A DNA stretch of 64,000 bases from Amycolatopsis pithecellobii (GCF_009707865.1 NZ_WMBA01000009.1:62001-126000); one strand, 5' to 3'. Positions 43,919-55,790 are shown, numbered from the stretch's first letter. Program-made: numbers and translations. The notes: generated by a model not told the origin, from the sequence alone.

Positions 43919-44821
43919 GTGCCCCCGAAGACCCCACCCCCGCCGCCTGGTCTGCTCGTCGTCGACAAGCCGCCGGGGATGACCTCGCATGACGTCGTCG
44001 CCAGGGTGCGGCGGATCATGGGCACGCGCAAGGTCGGCCACGCCGGCACGCTCGACCCGATGGCGACCGGGGTGCTGGTGCTGGGCATCGAGCGGGCGAC
44101 GAAGCTGCTCGGTCATCTGGCGCTGGACCGCAAGACGTATCTGGCCACGCTGTCCGTCGGGGTCTCGACCACCACCGACGACGCGGAAGGCGAGCAACTG
44201 TCCACTGTGGACATCGATGCGCTCGCGGCGATCACCGACGAGCGCATCGCCGCCGGGATTGCCGCGCTCACCGGCGAAATCGAGCAGGTGCCCAGCGCGG
44301 TGAGTGCGGTCAAGGTCGCGGGCAAGCGCGCCTACGCCCGGGTGCGTGCGGGGGAGGACGTGGCGCTGTCGCCACGCAAGGTGACCGTGTACCGCTTCGA
44401 TCTGCTGGCCACCCGCCGCGAGGCGGACCGCATCGAGCTCGACGCGGTGGTCGAATGCTCGTCGGGCACCTATGTCCGCGCGCTCGCCAGGGATCTTGGC
44501 GCCGCGCTCGGTGCCGGCGGGCACCTCGCGGCACTGCGGCGGACCACGGTCGGCCCGTTCACCCTCGCCACCGCCAGGACGCTCGAACAACTCGAAGCGA
44601 AACCCGAGCTGTCCCACGACCTGAGCGCCGCCGTCGCCGCGGCCTTCCCGCGCTACGACGTCGACGCCGCCACCGCCCGTGCCGTCCAATATGGACAGCA
44701 GGTCCGGGCGTCCGGTCTGGACGGCACCTACGGGGTCTTCGGTCCCGACGGACAAGCGGTGGCGCTCGCTGTCGACGCCGGTGGTGTGGCCCGCTCGGTG
44801 GTGGTCCTCGACCCCGCCTAG
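43919..44821 (+). CDS. truB: tRNA pseudouridine-55 synthase TruB
   Basis: The 300-residue enzyme isomerises U55 in the T loop of tRNAs. The catalytic motif GHAGTLDP is at 40-47 with nucleophile D46, and the family segments LLVVDKPPGMTSHDVV and YVRALARDLG are present. The GTG start at 43919 is followed by a proline-rich N-terminus. It precedes ribF by nine bases, the usual actinobacterial pair. Confidence 0.96.
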   Translation: MPPKTPPPPPGLLVVDKPPGMTSHDVVARVRRIMGTRKVGHAGTLDPMATGVLVLGIERATKLLGHLALDRKTYLATLSVGVSTTTDDAEGEQLSTVDIDALAAITDERIAAGIAALTGEIEQVPSAVSAVKVAGKRAYARVRAGEDVALSPRKVTVYRFDLLATRREADRIELDAVVECSSGTYVRALARDLGAALGAGGHLAALRRTTVGPFTLATARTLEQLEAKPELSHDLSAAVAAAFPRYDVDAATARAVQYGQQVRASGLDGTYGVFGPDGQAVALAVDAGGVARSVVVLDPA

Positions 44822-44830
44822 AGTGGCGCC

Positions 44831-45787
44831 GTGCAGAGGTACCGAGGCTTGGCGGATCTGCCCGGTGGCTGGGGCCGGTGCGTGGTCACGATCGGCGTGT
44901 TCGACGGGGTGCATCGCGGGCATCAGGCGCTCATCGGCAAGACGGTCGAGATCGCCAAGACCCGTAACCTGCCCAGTGTCGTGCTCACCTTCGACCCGCA
45001 CCCGTCCGAGGTGATCCGTCCCGGCAGCCATCCGGCGCAGCTGACCACCTTGCGGCGCAAGGCCGAACTGGTCGAGCAGCTGGGGATCGACGTGTTCACG
45101 GTGCTGCCGTTCACCGCCGAGCTGATGCGGCTGCCCGCCGAGGAGTTCGTACACGAGCTCCTGGTCGACCAGCTGCACGTGGCCGCCGTCGTGGTCGGGG
45201 ACAACTTCACGTTCGGCGCCGGGGCCGTGGGCACCGTGCCGCTGCTGCGCGAGCTCGGCAAGCGGTTCGGGTTCGCCGCCTTCGGCACCGATCTGCAGGG
45301 TGAGCGTGACGACGACACCGAGATCACCTTCTCCTCCACCTACGTTCGCTCGTGCATCGACGCCGGTGACGTGGCGGCCGCCGCCGAGGCGCTCGGGCGC
45401 CCGCACCGGCTGGAGGGCATCGTCGTCCGCGGGGCCGGGCGCGGCCACGACCTCGGTTATCCCACCGCGAACCTGTCCACTCCGCGGTTCGCCGCCGTGC
45501 CTGCCGACGGGGTCTACGCGTGCCGGCTGGTCCGGGCGGCCGAGCCGCACCGGCGACTTGCCGCCGCGGTCTCGGTCGGCACCAACCCGACGTTCTCCGG
45601 CCGCGAGCGCACGGTCGAGGCGTTCGTGCTCGACGTCGACGAGGACTTCTACGGCCAGCATGTGGGCCTGGACTTCGTCGGCCGCCTCCGCGACCAGATT
45701 CGCTTCGCCACCCCACCCGACCTGGCGGAGCAGATCGCCGACGACGTCATCCGTACGAGGGAAATTCTCGGTCTGCACCCGGAGTGA
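44831..45787 (+). CDS. ribF: Bifunctional riboflavin kinase / FAD synthetase
   Basis: The 318-residue enzyme makes FMN and then FAD from riboflavin and ATP. The N-terminal adenylyltransferase domain shows VVTIGVFDGVHRGHQALIG (about 18-36) and VLTFDPHPSEVI. The C-terminal kinase domain shows GRGHDLGYPTANL and the later SVGTNPTFSG. The GTG start is nine bases after truB. A hairpin follows the stop. Confidence 0.95.
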   Translation: MQRYRGLADLPGGWGRCVVTIGVFDGVHRGHQALIGKTVEIAKTRNLPSVVLTFDPHPSEVIRPGSHPAQLTTLRRKAELVEQLGIDVFTVLPFTAELMRLPAEEFVHELLVDQLHVAAVVVGDNFTFGAGAVGTVPLLRELGKRFGFAAFGTDLQGERDDDTEITFSSTYVRSCIDAGDVAAAAEALGRPHRLEGIVVRGAGRGHDLGYPTANLSTPRFAAVPADGVYACRLVRAAEPHRRLAAAVSVGTNPTFSGRERTVEAFVLDVDEDFYGQHVGLDFVGRLRDQIRFATPPDLAEQIADDVIRTREILGLHPE

Positions 45788-45806
45788 GTGCTTTTGCGAA
45801 GCACTC
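45786..45806 (+). terminator. Hairpin after ribF
   Basis: An 8-bp perfect stem (GAGTGCTT with AAGCACTC) on a five-base loop begins at the ribF stop codon. It is weak but well placed for ending the truB-ribF transcript. An apparently new promoter region follows, before the helix-turn-helix gene. Confidence 0.55.
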
Positions 45807-45904
45807 GGTGAAAATGCACTGCCGGATCGGGCACTTTTGGCAAGATGCGGGGGACACCGGGGGCCACCGGGTGTGCGAGGGGAGTAAAGGGGAGAGCAGC
45901 CAGC

Positions 45905-46384
45905 GTGGAGGACCACAAAATCGTCCAGCGCAATATCGCATTGCAGCGGCAGTGGTATGGGGAGCCACTGGGGGACAGAGTGCGCCGGCTCGTGGTCGCC
46001 TTCGATGTCTCGCAGGCGTACCTGGCCGAGGTGCTGGGGATCAGCGCGCCGATGCTCAGCCAGGTGATGAGCGGCAGACGGGCGAAGATCGGCAATCCGG
46101 TCGTGCTGGCCAAGATGATCATGCTCGAGCGCAAATGCCTGATCCCCGACGTCGCGGCGGGCCGCAAGGAAGCCCTGCTCGCCGCGCTCGAGGACGTCAA
46201 GGCCGCGCGGCCGACGGTCGGCCGTGACAACATCCCGGTCGCGGCGGTCACCGACGACCGGCTGGCGCTGGCCGCGTTACGGGAGGTCGCCGAAGACGAG
46301 GACCTGACCGAGGCCGCCAAGCGACTCGACGAGGACTTCCCGGCGATCGCGGATCTGCTGCGCCGGGCAGGCCAGCAGGGCTGA
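45905..46384 (+). CDS. XRE-like helix-turn-helix DNA-binding protein
   Basis: The 159-residue protein has a helix-turn-helix near residues 33-60 (DVSQAYLAEVLGISAPMLSQ, then VMSGRRAKIGNP) and a helical C-terminal half. Genes of this kind are found beside ribF and rpsO in Pseudonocardiaceae; the target is unknown. GTG 45905 is preceded by GGGGAGAG about ten bases upstream. The next gene, thpR, begins three bases after its stop. Confidence 0.8.
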   Translation: MEDHKIVQRNIALQRQWYGEPLGDRVRRLVVAFDVSQAYLAEVLGISAPMLSQVMSGRRAKIGNPVVLAKMIMLERKCLIPDVAAGRKEALLAALEDVKAARPTVGRDNIPVAAVTDDRLALAALREVAEDEDLTEAAKRLDEDFPAIADLLRRAGQQG

Positions 46385-46387
46385 CCC

Positions 46388-46894
46388 GTGGCGTTGTTCT
46401 CCGCGGTGCTGCCGCCGCCCCAGGTCGCCGAGTCGCTGCGGATGTACCTGGAACCGCTGTGGGCCGAAGACCCTGCGCCGCGCTGGGTGCCGCCGGCTCA
46501 GTGGCATGTCACGCTCGGCTTCTACGGCCAGGACGACCCGGCGACCCGCATCCCGTGGCTGACCTCGGCGCTGACCGGCCGACGCGCACCGATGGTGCGG
46601 CTGGAAGGGGCGGGCACCTTCGCCCACGTGCTGTATGTGGGCGTGGCCGGCGACGAGTTGACTGAACTGGCGGCCGCGGCGGGCGCGGGTGACGAGCGCC
46701 CGTACCTGCCACACCTGACGGTCGCGCGCACCCGCGAGGAGGCTCCGGCGGAGCTCGAGCGGCGGTTGTCCGGTTTCGTCAGCGAGCCATGGACGGCAAC
46801 CGAGGTCGTGCTGATGCGCAGCGACCGCACCCGCGCCGGCGCGCGGTATTCGGTGCTCGCGCGCGTTCCCCTCGTGTCCCGTCAGGCCTGCTGA
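46388..46894 (+). CDS. thpR: RNA 2',3'-cyclic phosphodiesterase (2'-5' RNA ligase family)
   Basis: The 168-residue protein of the 2H phosphoesterase superfamily has both H-x-T motifs: H40-V-T42 and H109-L-T111. The family hydrolyses 2',3'-cyclic phosphate RNA ends, and some members ligate half-tRNAs with 2'-5' bonds. The GTG start is three bases after the helix-turn-helix gene. Length is normal. Confidence 0.88.
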   Translation: MALFSAVLPPPQVAESLRMYLEPLWAEDPAPRWVPPAQWHVTLGFYGQDDPATRIPWLTSALTGRRAPMVRLEGAGTFAHVLYVGVAGDELTELAAAAGAGDERPYLPHLTVARTREEAPAELERRLSGFVSEPWTATEVVLMRSDRTRAGARYSVLARVPLVSRQAC

Positions 46895-47016
46895 GAGGCT
46901 GCCTGTTACCCTGGACAACTGGGTCCGGCTGCAGTCCGTGGCGGCCGTGACCGACTCACCCGGCGCGGTCGCGCGTCCGGGCCGCACGGCACAGGAAAAT
47001 CCAAGGAGAACCCAGC
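46895..47016 (+). promoter_or_regulatory. rpsO promoter and leader
   Basis: The gap between thpR and rpsO carries a TACCCT -10-like element at about 46910 and about 100 bases of GC-rich leader with several possible stems. AAGGAG lies just before the rpsO start. In other bacteria S15 binds its own leader RNA, but no specific structure is identified here. Confidence 0.4.
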
Positions 47017-47286
47017 GTGGCGCTGTCCACCGACGAGAAGAAGTCGATCCTCACCGAGTACGGCCTGCACGACTCGGACACCGGATCCCCCGAGGCCCAG
47101 GTGGCTCTGCTGACCAAGCGGATCATCGGCCTCACCGAGCACCTCAAGGAGCACAAGCACGACCACCACTCGCGTCGTGGGCTCCTGCTGCTGGTCGGCC
47201 GTCGCCGCCGGCTGCTCGACTACGTGAAGAAGGTCGACATCGAACGGTACCGGTCGCTGATCCAGCGACTCGGCCTCCGCCGATAG
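47017..47286 (+). CDS. rpsO: 30S ribosomal protein S15
   Basis: The 89-residue protein has the standard S15 pattern: [20 protein letters not shown] (about 3-22), [20 protein letters not shown] and [20 protein letters not shown] (about 49-68). It binds 16S rRNA in the central domain. GTG 47017 follows a good AAGGAG. A strong hairpin follows the stop, and pnp lies downstream. Confidence 0.97.
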   Translation: MALSTDEKKSILTEYGLHDSDTGSPEAQVALLTKRIIGLTEHLKEHKHDHHSRRGLLLLVGRRRRLLDYVKKVDIERYRSLIQRLGLRR

Positions 47287-47295
47287 CACCGCCCC

Positions 47296-47327
47296 GAGGG
47301 GGAGTGACCGCCCGGTCGCTCCCCCTC
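47296..47327 (+). terminator. Hairpin after rpsO
   Basis: The stem GAGGGGGAG (47296-47304) pairs perfectly with CTCCCCCTC (47319-47327) and is extended inward by GAC/GTC. It begins ten bases after the rpsO stop. The remaining 180 bp before pnp would then be the pnp promoter and leader. Confidence 0.7.
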
Positions 47328-47506
47328 GCCACATAACCGCAAGAAAGAGGAAGGCGAACCGCACGAGGGCAAGTCCGCCGGTCCTCGGTAGTGGCTTCCG
47401 GGAGTCGTTCCCGGGGGCTTCGATCGAAGACCGGCCTCGTTCCTCGGGCGCTGCCCCGGACGGATGGGGCACATGTTCGCCGCATGAACGAGGAGAAACA
47501 CAGAAA

Positions 47507-49744
47507 ATGACCGAAGCAGGCGGACACTCGGTGCACGAAACCGAAGCCGTCATCGACAATGGCAAGTTCGGCACCCGCACGATCCGCTTCGAGACCGGAA
47601 GGCTCGCGCGCCAGGCTGCCGGCGCCGTCGTGGCCTACCTCGACGAAGAAACCATGCTGCTGTCGGCGACGACGGCGTCGAAGCACCCGAAGGAACACTT
47701 CGACTTCTTCCCGCTGACGGTGGACGTCGAGGAGCGGATGTACGCCGCGGGCCGGATCCCGGGCGCGTTCTTCCGCCGCGAGGGCCGTCCGTCCACGGAC
47801 GCGATCCTGACCGCGCGGCTGATCGACCGGCCGCTGCGCCCGTCGTTCACCGACGGCCTGCGCAACGAGATCCAGGTCGTGGTCACGGTGCAGAGCCTGC
47901 ACCCCGAGGACCCGTACGACGTGCTGGCGATCAACGCCGCGTCCGCGTCCACCCAGATCGGCGGGCTGCCGTTCTCGGGTCCCATCGGCGGCGTGCGCGT
48001 CGCGCTGATCGAGGGCCAGTGGGTCGCGTTCCCGACCTGGAAGCAGCTGGAGACGGCCACCTTCAACATGGTGGTCGCGGGCCGGGTCGTCGGTGACGAC
48101 GTGGCGATCATGATGGTCGAGGCCGAGGGTACCGAGCACACGCTCGACCTGATCGCCGCCGGTGCCACCGCGCCGGACGAGCAGACCGTCGCGGACGGCC
48201 TGAACGCGGCGAAGCCGTTCATCCGGGTGCTGTGCGAGGCCCAGCAGAAGCTCGCCGAGGTGGCCGCGAAGCCCACCGGTGACTTCCCGGTGTTCCCCGC
48301 CTACCAGCAGGACGCCTACGACGCCGTCGCCGCGATCGCGACCGACGACCTCGCGAAGGCGCTGACGATCGGCGGCAAGCAGGACCGTGACAACGCCACC
48401 GACGAGGTCAAGGCCGCGGTGCTGGCCAAGGTCGGCGTCGGCGAGGGCGAAGCTTTCGCCGGGCGTGACAAGGAGATCGGCGCGGCGTTCCGTGCGCTGA
48501 CCAAGAAGCTGATCCGCCAGCGGATCCTGCGCGACAAGGTCCGCATCGACGGCCGTGGCCTGACCGACATCCGCAGCCTGTCGGCCGAGGTCGGGCTTGT
48601 CCCGCGGGCACACGGCTCGGCGCTGTTCGAGCGCGGCGAGACCCAGATCCTGGGCATCACCACGCTGAACATGCTCCGCATGGAACAGCAGATCGACTCG
48701 CTGTCCCCGGAGACCACCAAGCGCTACCTGCACCACTACAATTTCCCGCCGTTCTCGACCGGGGAGACCGGCCGGGTCGGCTCGCCGAAGCGGCGGGAGA
48801 TCGGGCACGGCATGCTCGCCGAGCGCGCGCTGGTGCCGGTGCTGCCGAAGCGGGACGAGTTCCCGTACGCGATCCGGCAGGTGTCCGAGGCGCTGGGTTC
48901 AAACGGGTCCACCTCGATGGGCTCGGTCTGCGCCTCGACGATGGGCCTGTTCAACGCGGGTGTGCCACTCAAGGCGCCGGTCGCGGGCATCGCGATGGGG
49001 CTGGTGTCCGATGAGGTGGACGGCAAGACCGAGTACGTCGCGTTGACCGACATCCTCGGCGCCGAGGATGCCTTCGGTGACATGGACTTCAAGGTCGCCG
49101 GCACCAAGGACATCATCACCGCGCTGCAGCTGGACACGAAGCTCGACGGCATCCCGTCGGAGGTTCTCGGGGCCGCGCTCAAGCAGGCGAAGGACGCGCG
49201 CCTGACGATCCTCGAGGTCATCGCCGAGGCCATCGACGGACCCGACGAGATGAGCCCGTACGCCCCGCGCGTGACGAGCGTGAAGATCCCGGTCGACAAG
49301 ATCGGCGAGGTCATCGGGCCGAAGGGCAAGATGATCAACTCGATCACCGAGGAGACCGGCGCCGACATCTCGATCGAGGACGACGGCACGATCTACGTCG
49401 GTGCGGCAGACGGCCCCTCGGCGGAGGCGGCGATCGGCAAGATCAACGCCATCGCGAACCCGCAGCTGCCGAAGGTGGGCGAGCGGTTCCTCGGCACCGT
49501 GGTGAAGACGGCCGCGTTCGGCGCGTTCGTGTCGCTGCTGCCGGGCAAGGACGGCCTGATCCACATTTCCAAGCTGGGCAACGGAAAGCGCATCGGCAAG
49601 GTCGAGGACGTGGTCAACGTGGGCGACAAGCTCCGCGTCGAGATCGCCGACATCGACAACCGCGGCAAGATCAGCCTCGTGCTCGTCAAGGACGAAGAGG
49701 ACGCGAAGGCCGAGAAGCCGGCCGAGGCCGAAGCGGCTCAGTAA
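47507..49744 (+). CDS. pnp: Polyribonucleotide nucleotidyltransferase (PNPase)
   Basis: The 745-residue phosphorolytic 3'-5' exoribonuclease has two RNase PH domains (first about 15-240, second about 345-560, including [17 protein letters not shown]), a KH domain (about 595-655, [15 protein letters not shown]) and an S1 domain (about 660-735, [20 protein letters not shown]). It acts in mRNA decay and in (p)ppGpp-linked RNA processing in actinobacteria. ATG 47507 is preceded by GAGGAGA. A strong terminator follows. Confidence 0.97.
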   Translation: MTEAGGHSVHETEAVIDNGKFGTRTIRFETGRLARQAAGAVVAYLDEETMLLSATTASKHPKEHFDFFPLTVDVEERMYAAGRIPGAFFRREGRPSTDAILTARLIDRPLRPSFTDGLRNEIQVVVTVQSLHPEDPYDVLAINAASASTQIGGLPFSGPIGGVRVALIEGQWVAFPTWKQLETATFNMVVAGRVVGDDVAIMMVEAEGTEHTLDLIAAGATAPDEQTVADGLNAAKPFIRVLCEAQQKLAEVAAKPTGDFPVFPAYQQDAYDAVAAIATDDLAKALTIGGKQDRDNATDEVKAAVLAKVGVGEGEAFAGRDKEIGAAFRALTKKLIRQRILRDKVRIDGRGLTDIRSLSAEVGLVPRAHGSALFERGETQILGITTLNMLRMEQQIDSLSPETTKRYLHHYNFPPFSTGETGRVGSPKRREIGHGMLAERALVPVLPKRDEFPYAIRQVSEALGSNGSTSMGSVCASTMGLFNAGVPLKAPVAGIAMGLVSDEVDGKTEYVALTDILGAEDAFGDMDFKVAGTKDIITALQLDTKLDGIPSEVLGAALKQAKDARLTILEVIAEAIDGPDEMSPYAPRVTSVKIPVDKIGEVIGPKGKMINSITEETGADISIEDDGTIYVGAADGPSAEAAIGKINAIANPQLPKVGERFLGTVVKTAAFGAFVSLLPGKDGLIHISKLGNGKRIGKVEDVVNVGDKLRVEIADIDNRGKISLVLVKDEEDAKAEKPAEAEAAQ

Positions 49745-49758
49745 GGCAACCCGAGTAC

Positions 49759-49787
49759 GGCCCGTCCGAGCATGTCTCGGACGGGCC
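49759..49787 (+). terminator. Terminator hairpin after pnp
   Basis: A perfect 12-bp stem (GGCCCGTCCGAG with CTCGGACGGGCC) on a five-base loop is followed by TTCTCC, 15 bases after the pnp stop. Confidence 0.85.
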
Positions 49788-49793
49788 TTCTCC

Positions 49794-49904
49794 GCGCGAG
49801 TTGAGCGTTGGGAGCGCGCGAGTTGAGCGTTGCGTGCGGCGGGAACGCGCAACTCGTGCGTCGGGAACGCTCAACTCGCGCGGCGGGAAAGGTCAACTCG
49901 CGCG
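49794..49904. repeat. Second intergenic array of the ~20-bp unit
   Basis: Two forward units (GCGCGAGTTGAGCGTT) followed by three inverted units (GGGAACGCGCAACTCG and variants) occupy the space between the pnp terminator and the peptidase gene. The unit and the forward-then-inverted layout match the array at 40885-41103. Confidence 0.88.
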
Positions 49905-49944
49905 GATATTCGCAAGCCGATCCGGACTGTTTAATGAAGGAACC

Positions 49945-52477
<2,533 letters not shown>

Positions 52478-52516
52478 CCCGGGTCGGGGCTAGCGACTGT
52501 TTCGAATGTGGTTTGC

Positions 52517-52567
52517 GTGGCGGTGCGGGTGGCGGACCCTCAGTCCCGCCCGCCAGCCCGACCGCCA
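52517..52567 (+). terminator. Large hairpin after the dapB operon
   Basis: Two GC-rich arms of 19 bases pair at 16 positions (GTGGCGGTGCGGGTGGCGG at 52517-52535 with 52549-52567). They lie about 40 bases after the last operon gene. Probably a terminator or RNA-stabilising structure. Confidence 0.55.
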
Positions 52568-52603
52568 CCCCTGGCGGACGCGCTTCGCGCGGCAGCGCTT
52601 CTG

Positions 52604-52709
52604 CACCACGTCGGCGCTGTCCTCGCGAGGAACCACCTGAGAACTCGGCAGCAGAGTGTCAGCTGACGGCCCACAGCAAGCGGCTCCGCCGCTGCTGAAA
52701 CACGAGCTA
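52604..52709. repeat. Dispersed 106-bp repeat, copy 1
   Basis: This copy matches 57468-57573 at 100 of 106 positions with no gaps. Its right end is the stop codon of the minus-strand gene at 52707. Just inside (AAGCGGCTCCGCCGCT) it carries a hairpin that would lie directly after that stop in the transcript. Confidence 0.9.
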
Positions 52710-53228
52710 GGTGTGTATCCAGTGCGCGAAGACGGCGGGAAACGCCGCGAGCACGCAGTACCGCACGAACCGCCCGGCCAGGCCCAGCGTCACGAACGTC
52801 GGCATCGGCATTTTCACCAGTCCCGCGAGCACGGTGGTCGCCATGAACGGCGGGAGCCCGAGGACCGAGCTGACCCCGTAGGTGCCGGCCATCCACTTCG
52901 GATGCCGGTGACACCGCTCGCGGATCAGGTCCACCTTCGCCCGCAGCCATTTCGTCCGCGCGTGCCAGCGCTCGCGCAGCCGGCTCGGCGGGCGCTGCCG
53001 GTGCAGCCGGTCGTGCAGGAACGGTGGCAGTTTGATGGACCCCCGCGCGGCCAGGTAGTACAGCAGTTTCCCGGCGATCTGCCCGATCGCGACCGCGGCG
53101 CCGATCAGGTACCACGGCGCGGCCGGTTCGCTGGACACCAGCCCGAGCACGAACACCTCGATGCTGATCACCGGGATCAGGGCGGACCCGAGCGCGACAC
53201 CCAGCGTCAGGCAGAACCAGCCGAGCAT
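52707..53228 (-). CDS. VTT/DedA-like membrane protein
   Basis: The 173-residue integral membrane protein resembles the VTT (SNARE-associated, DedA-like) family: an N-terminal hydrophobic domain (LGWFCLTLGVALGSALIPVI), GQIAGKLLYYLAARG, an amphipathic basic loop, and the C-terminal segments YGVSSVLGLPPFMATTVLAG and LGLAGRFVRYCVLAAFPAV. DedA relatives include flippases. ATG 53228 has GGGAGG upstream. Its TAG stop is the last codon-sized piece of a 106-bp dispersed repeat, so its natural 3' end may have been replaced. Confidence 0.78.
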   Translation of the reverse strand: MLGWFCLTLGVALGSALIPVISIEVFVLGLVSSEPAAPWYLIGAAVAIGQIAGKLLYYLAARGSIKLPPFLHDRLHRQRPPSRLRERWHARTKWLRAKVDLIRERCHRHPKWMAGTYGVSSVLGLPPFMATTVLAGLVKMPMPTFVTLGLAGRFVRYCVLAAFPAVFAHWIHT

Positions 53229-53366
53229 CGCGCCTCCCAGGGATGTCACTCGAACAAACGTTAAGGGGACACGGCGGCGTGCACAGGGGGGTTCACCGTA
53301 CTCTTGGCTTCCTGTTGACCACCGGGTGGTCATCTTCCGGCCATCTGATCCTGGAAACCTGGCGCG

Positions 53367-53864
53367 GTGCGTGCCGAAGACAAGGGAATACCCACCCGGT
53401 TCGCGGCCTTCTGCGCCGCCGTGGTCCGGCCGTTGCCGGTGCCGGTCCCGCCCAGTTTCGTCGGTTACGCGATCATCAACGGCTTCACCTTCGGGGTGGA
53501 TCTGGCCATTCTGACGTTCACCCGATCGGGGCTCGGGCTGCCACTACCGGTTTGTGTCACCGCCGGTTATCTGATCGCTTTCGGGTTGAGTTTCGTCCTC
53601 AACCGCGGTCTCAACTTCCGCTCCCATGCCCCGGTCGGCGGGCAGACCCTCAAATACGCCGTCGCGGTGGGCATCAACTACCTGGTCTTCATCCTCGGTG
53701 TCGGCGCCGGCCTCGGCCTGCTCGGCATCGAATACCACCTGTCCCGCCTGCTCGCCGGCGCCGGTGAGGCCGTTTTCATGTATTGCGTGATGCGCTGGGT
53801 GGTGTTCGCCGACGCGAAAGAGGGGACCCGATCGCGAGCCGTGTCACGCGGGCAACCAAGATAG
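53367..53864 (+). CDS. GtrA-family membrane protein
   Basis: The 165-residue protein has four membrane segments and a GtrA-like pattern (FVGYAIINGFTFGVDLAILT, LIAFGLSFVLNRGLNFRSHA, then a terminal segment with MRWVVFAD). GtrA proteins help move lipid-linked sugars across the membrane. The GTG start is at 53367. The next gene is a polyprenol-phosphate-mannose-type GT87 transferase, so the pair probably acts together in cell-envelope glycan assembly. Confidence 0.85.
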   Translation: MRAEDKGIPTRFAAFCAAVVRPLPVPVPPSFVGYAIINGFTFGVDLAILTFTRSGLGLPLPVCVTAGYLIAFGLSFVLNRGLNFRSHAPVGGQTLKYAVAVGINYLVFILGVGAGLGLLGIEYHLSRLLAGAGEAVFMYCVMRWVVFADAKEGTRSRAVSRGQPR

Positions 53865-53920
53865 GGGGCGCCGCGTCAGTTTCCTGGATACTTCTCGTGG
53901 CTTTGGGACCTGGGAGAAGA

Positions 53921-55246
53921 GTGTTGAATTCTGTCGTCTCGACCTGGAGGCACGGGAGTACCGGTGCGCGGCTGCGCCTCGGGCTCCAGCTGGCGCTCGC
54001 GCTCGGCCTGTTCTGCGCGCTGGCGTACTACGCGCACGGCATCGTCAAGTGGCCCACCGATGTCGACGTGTACCGCCTCGGCGCGGACACGTTCCTCAAG
54101 GGACAGTCGATCTACACGCAGCTCCCGGTGTCGCCGGTCGGTGGTGCCCTGCCTTACACCTACCCGCCGTTCTCGGCGGTCATGTTCGTCCCGCTGGCGA
54201 TCGTCCCGCCCGCGATCGGCTACCCGCTGCTGACCGGGCTGACCTGCCTGTGCCTGTTCCCGATCGTGCTGGCCTACCGCAAGAGCTCGCCGGAGCTGAG
54301 CGGTCTGCTTACGAAGCCGTGGATGGTCGTGGCGGGTGCCTGCGTCCTGGTCGTCGCGCACCCGGTCGCGAACACGATCTTCTGGGGCCAGATCAACGTC
54401 ATCCTGATGATGCTGGTCGCTCTGGATGTGCTGTGGCCCAACCCGAAGTGGCCGCGGGGCGCGCTGATCGGCATCGCGGCCGCGATCAAGCTGACTCCCG
54501 CCGGGTTCGTGTTGATCTTCTTGCTGCGCAAGGACTTCCGCGCGGTGGTGACGAGTTTCCTGAGCTTCTGCGCGTGCACCGCGATCGCGTTCGTGCTGAT
54601 GCCGCACGATTCGTGGCTGTACTGGACCGACCGGGTCTTCCACGCCACCGGTATGAACATCGGCCCGATTCACGCGAACGAGGCCGTCATGTCCAGCTAC
54701 GAGAAGCTGGGCCTCGCCGGGCACACACTGACCCTCGTCGGCGGGGCCAGCGTGCTGGCCGTCGTGGTGATGACGTGGCTGGGCACACGGCGTGCGCTCG
54801 ACGACGGCAACCTGCCGATGGCGCTCGGCGTGACCGCGACCGGGGTGCTGCTGGTGTCGCCGATTTCCTGGTCGCACCACTGGGTTCTCGCGCTGCCCAC
54901 GGCCGCGCTGATCATGGTCATGGGATACCAGCGGCACAAGTTCTGGCTGCTGTTCTCGGGCTGGGCCGGCGTGCTGATCCTCTGGCTGGCGCCGCACTAC
55001 CAGGTGCCGCTGGAGTACCAGATCTGGAGTTTCGCGCAGAAGGTCGCAGGGTCGAGCTACCAGATCATCGCGGTGATCTTCCTGGTGGTGATGACGGTGC
55101 GGTGGTTCCGGGGCAGGCGGTCAGCCGGCCAGCTCGAGGTCGAGCTGCCCCGTCAGACGGAGCTCGCGGAGCCGGCGCTCGCCGGTGTCGAGGGTGCGCA
55201 CCGTCCCGTCCGGACGCCAGCCGGCGCGGCGGAAGAAGGACAGTGA
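53921..55246 (+). CDS. GT87 family (DUF2029) mannosyltransferase-like membrane protein
   Basis: The 441-residue protein has about ten membrane segments. Its N-terminus YYAHGIVKWPTDVDVYRLGA contains the catalytic-type aspartates, followed by YTYPPFSAVMFVPLAIVPP, FWGQINVILMMLVALDVL and WSHHWVLALPTAAL. These match alpha-(1,2)-mannosyltransferases that use polyprenyl-phosphate-mannose. GTG 53921 follows GGGAGAAG. The last 42 codons are read antisense through the convergent GNAT gene and do not resemble the family, so the original stop may have been lost. Confidence 0.87.
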   Translation: MLNSVVSTWRHGSTGARLRLGLQLALALGLFCALAYYAHGIVKWPTDVDVYRLGADTFLKGQSIYTQLPVSPVGGALPYTYPPFSAVMFVPLAIVPPAIGYPLLTGLTCLCLFPIVLAYRKSSPELSGLLTKPWMVVAGACVLVVAHPVANTIFWGQINVILMMLVALDVLWPNPKWPRGALIGIAAAIKLTPAGFVLIFLLRKDFRAVVTSFLSFCACTAIAFVLMPHDSWLYWTDRVFHATGMNIGPIHANEAVMSSYEKLGLAGHTLTLVGGASVLAVVVMTWLGTRRALDDGNLPMALGVTATGVLLVSPISWSHHWVLALPTAALIMVMGYQRHKFWLLFSGWAGVLILWLAPHYQVPLEYQIWSFAQKVAGSSYQIIAVIFLVVMTVRWFRGRRSAGQLEVELPRQTELAEPALAGVEGAHRPVRTPAGAAEEGQ

Positions 55247-55678
55247 CGCCGAGTCCGACTCGGCGACCCAGCTGATGCCGCGTTCGGCGCCGCGCTGACG
55301 GAGTCCCCGCGCGGCGTCCGCGAGCAGGCGCCCGCCGTGACCGCGGCGGCCCCAGCGGGGTTCCACGAGCAGCGTCGCGATCAGGCCGGTGCGGTCGGCG
55401 TCCTCGGGGAGCGTGCCCGACGCGTTCGCCACCTCGTCCTCGGGCGCGGGCCCGGCCACGCAGAAACCGACCGTGAACTCGCCTTCCGTCGCGACGTACA
55501 CCGTCGTGGCGGGATGTGCGATCGCCTCCGCCCAGTGCTGTTCGATGCTCTCGTCGAGGGCGGCGATGGCCTGCTCACCCAGCAGATCGGCGTAGGCAGT
55601 GCGCCAGGTGACACGCTGGATGCGGGCGATCTCCGGCGCGTCGGCGACGACGGCGGCTCGGACTCGGGCGGTGCTCAT
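55121..55678 (-). CDS. GNAT-family N-acetyltransferase
   Basis: The 185-residue acetyltransferase has the acetyl-CoA loop LLVEPRWGRRGHGGRLL (about 107-123; a Q/R-x2-G-x-G/A version) and the C-terminal ESDSASLSFFRRAGWRPDGT. The acceptor is unknown. ATG 55678 is the best start. Its 3' end overlaps the end of the GT87 gene by 126 bp on the opposite strand, an unusually long convergent overlap. Confidence 0.85.
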   Translation of the reverse strand: MSTARVRAAVVADAPEIARIQRVTWRTAYADLLGEQAIAALDESIEQHWAEAIAHPATTVYVATEGEFTVGFCVAGPAPEDEVANASGTLPEDADRTGLIATLLVEPRWGRRGHGGRLLADAARGLRQRGAERGISWVAESDSASLSFFRRAGWRPDGTVRTLDTGERRLRELRLTGQLDLELAG

Positions 55679-55790
55679 GCCAGAACGGTAGCTGTCACGC
55701 GAAGCGTGTCCGTTGAGGGTGGCGGTGGGTGAGGGGCCGGCGCATAGCGGCCCCATTTTCTGTCGGTGGGTACTGGCACGATGACTCCCG

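Noticed and set aside
42476-45916. A 1146-codon open frame on the minus strand across the MFS, truB and ribF genes
   Set aside because: It is antisense to three well-recognised genes, has no family similarity and is a normal consequence of high-GC codon bias.
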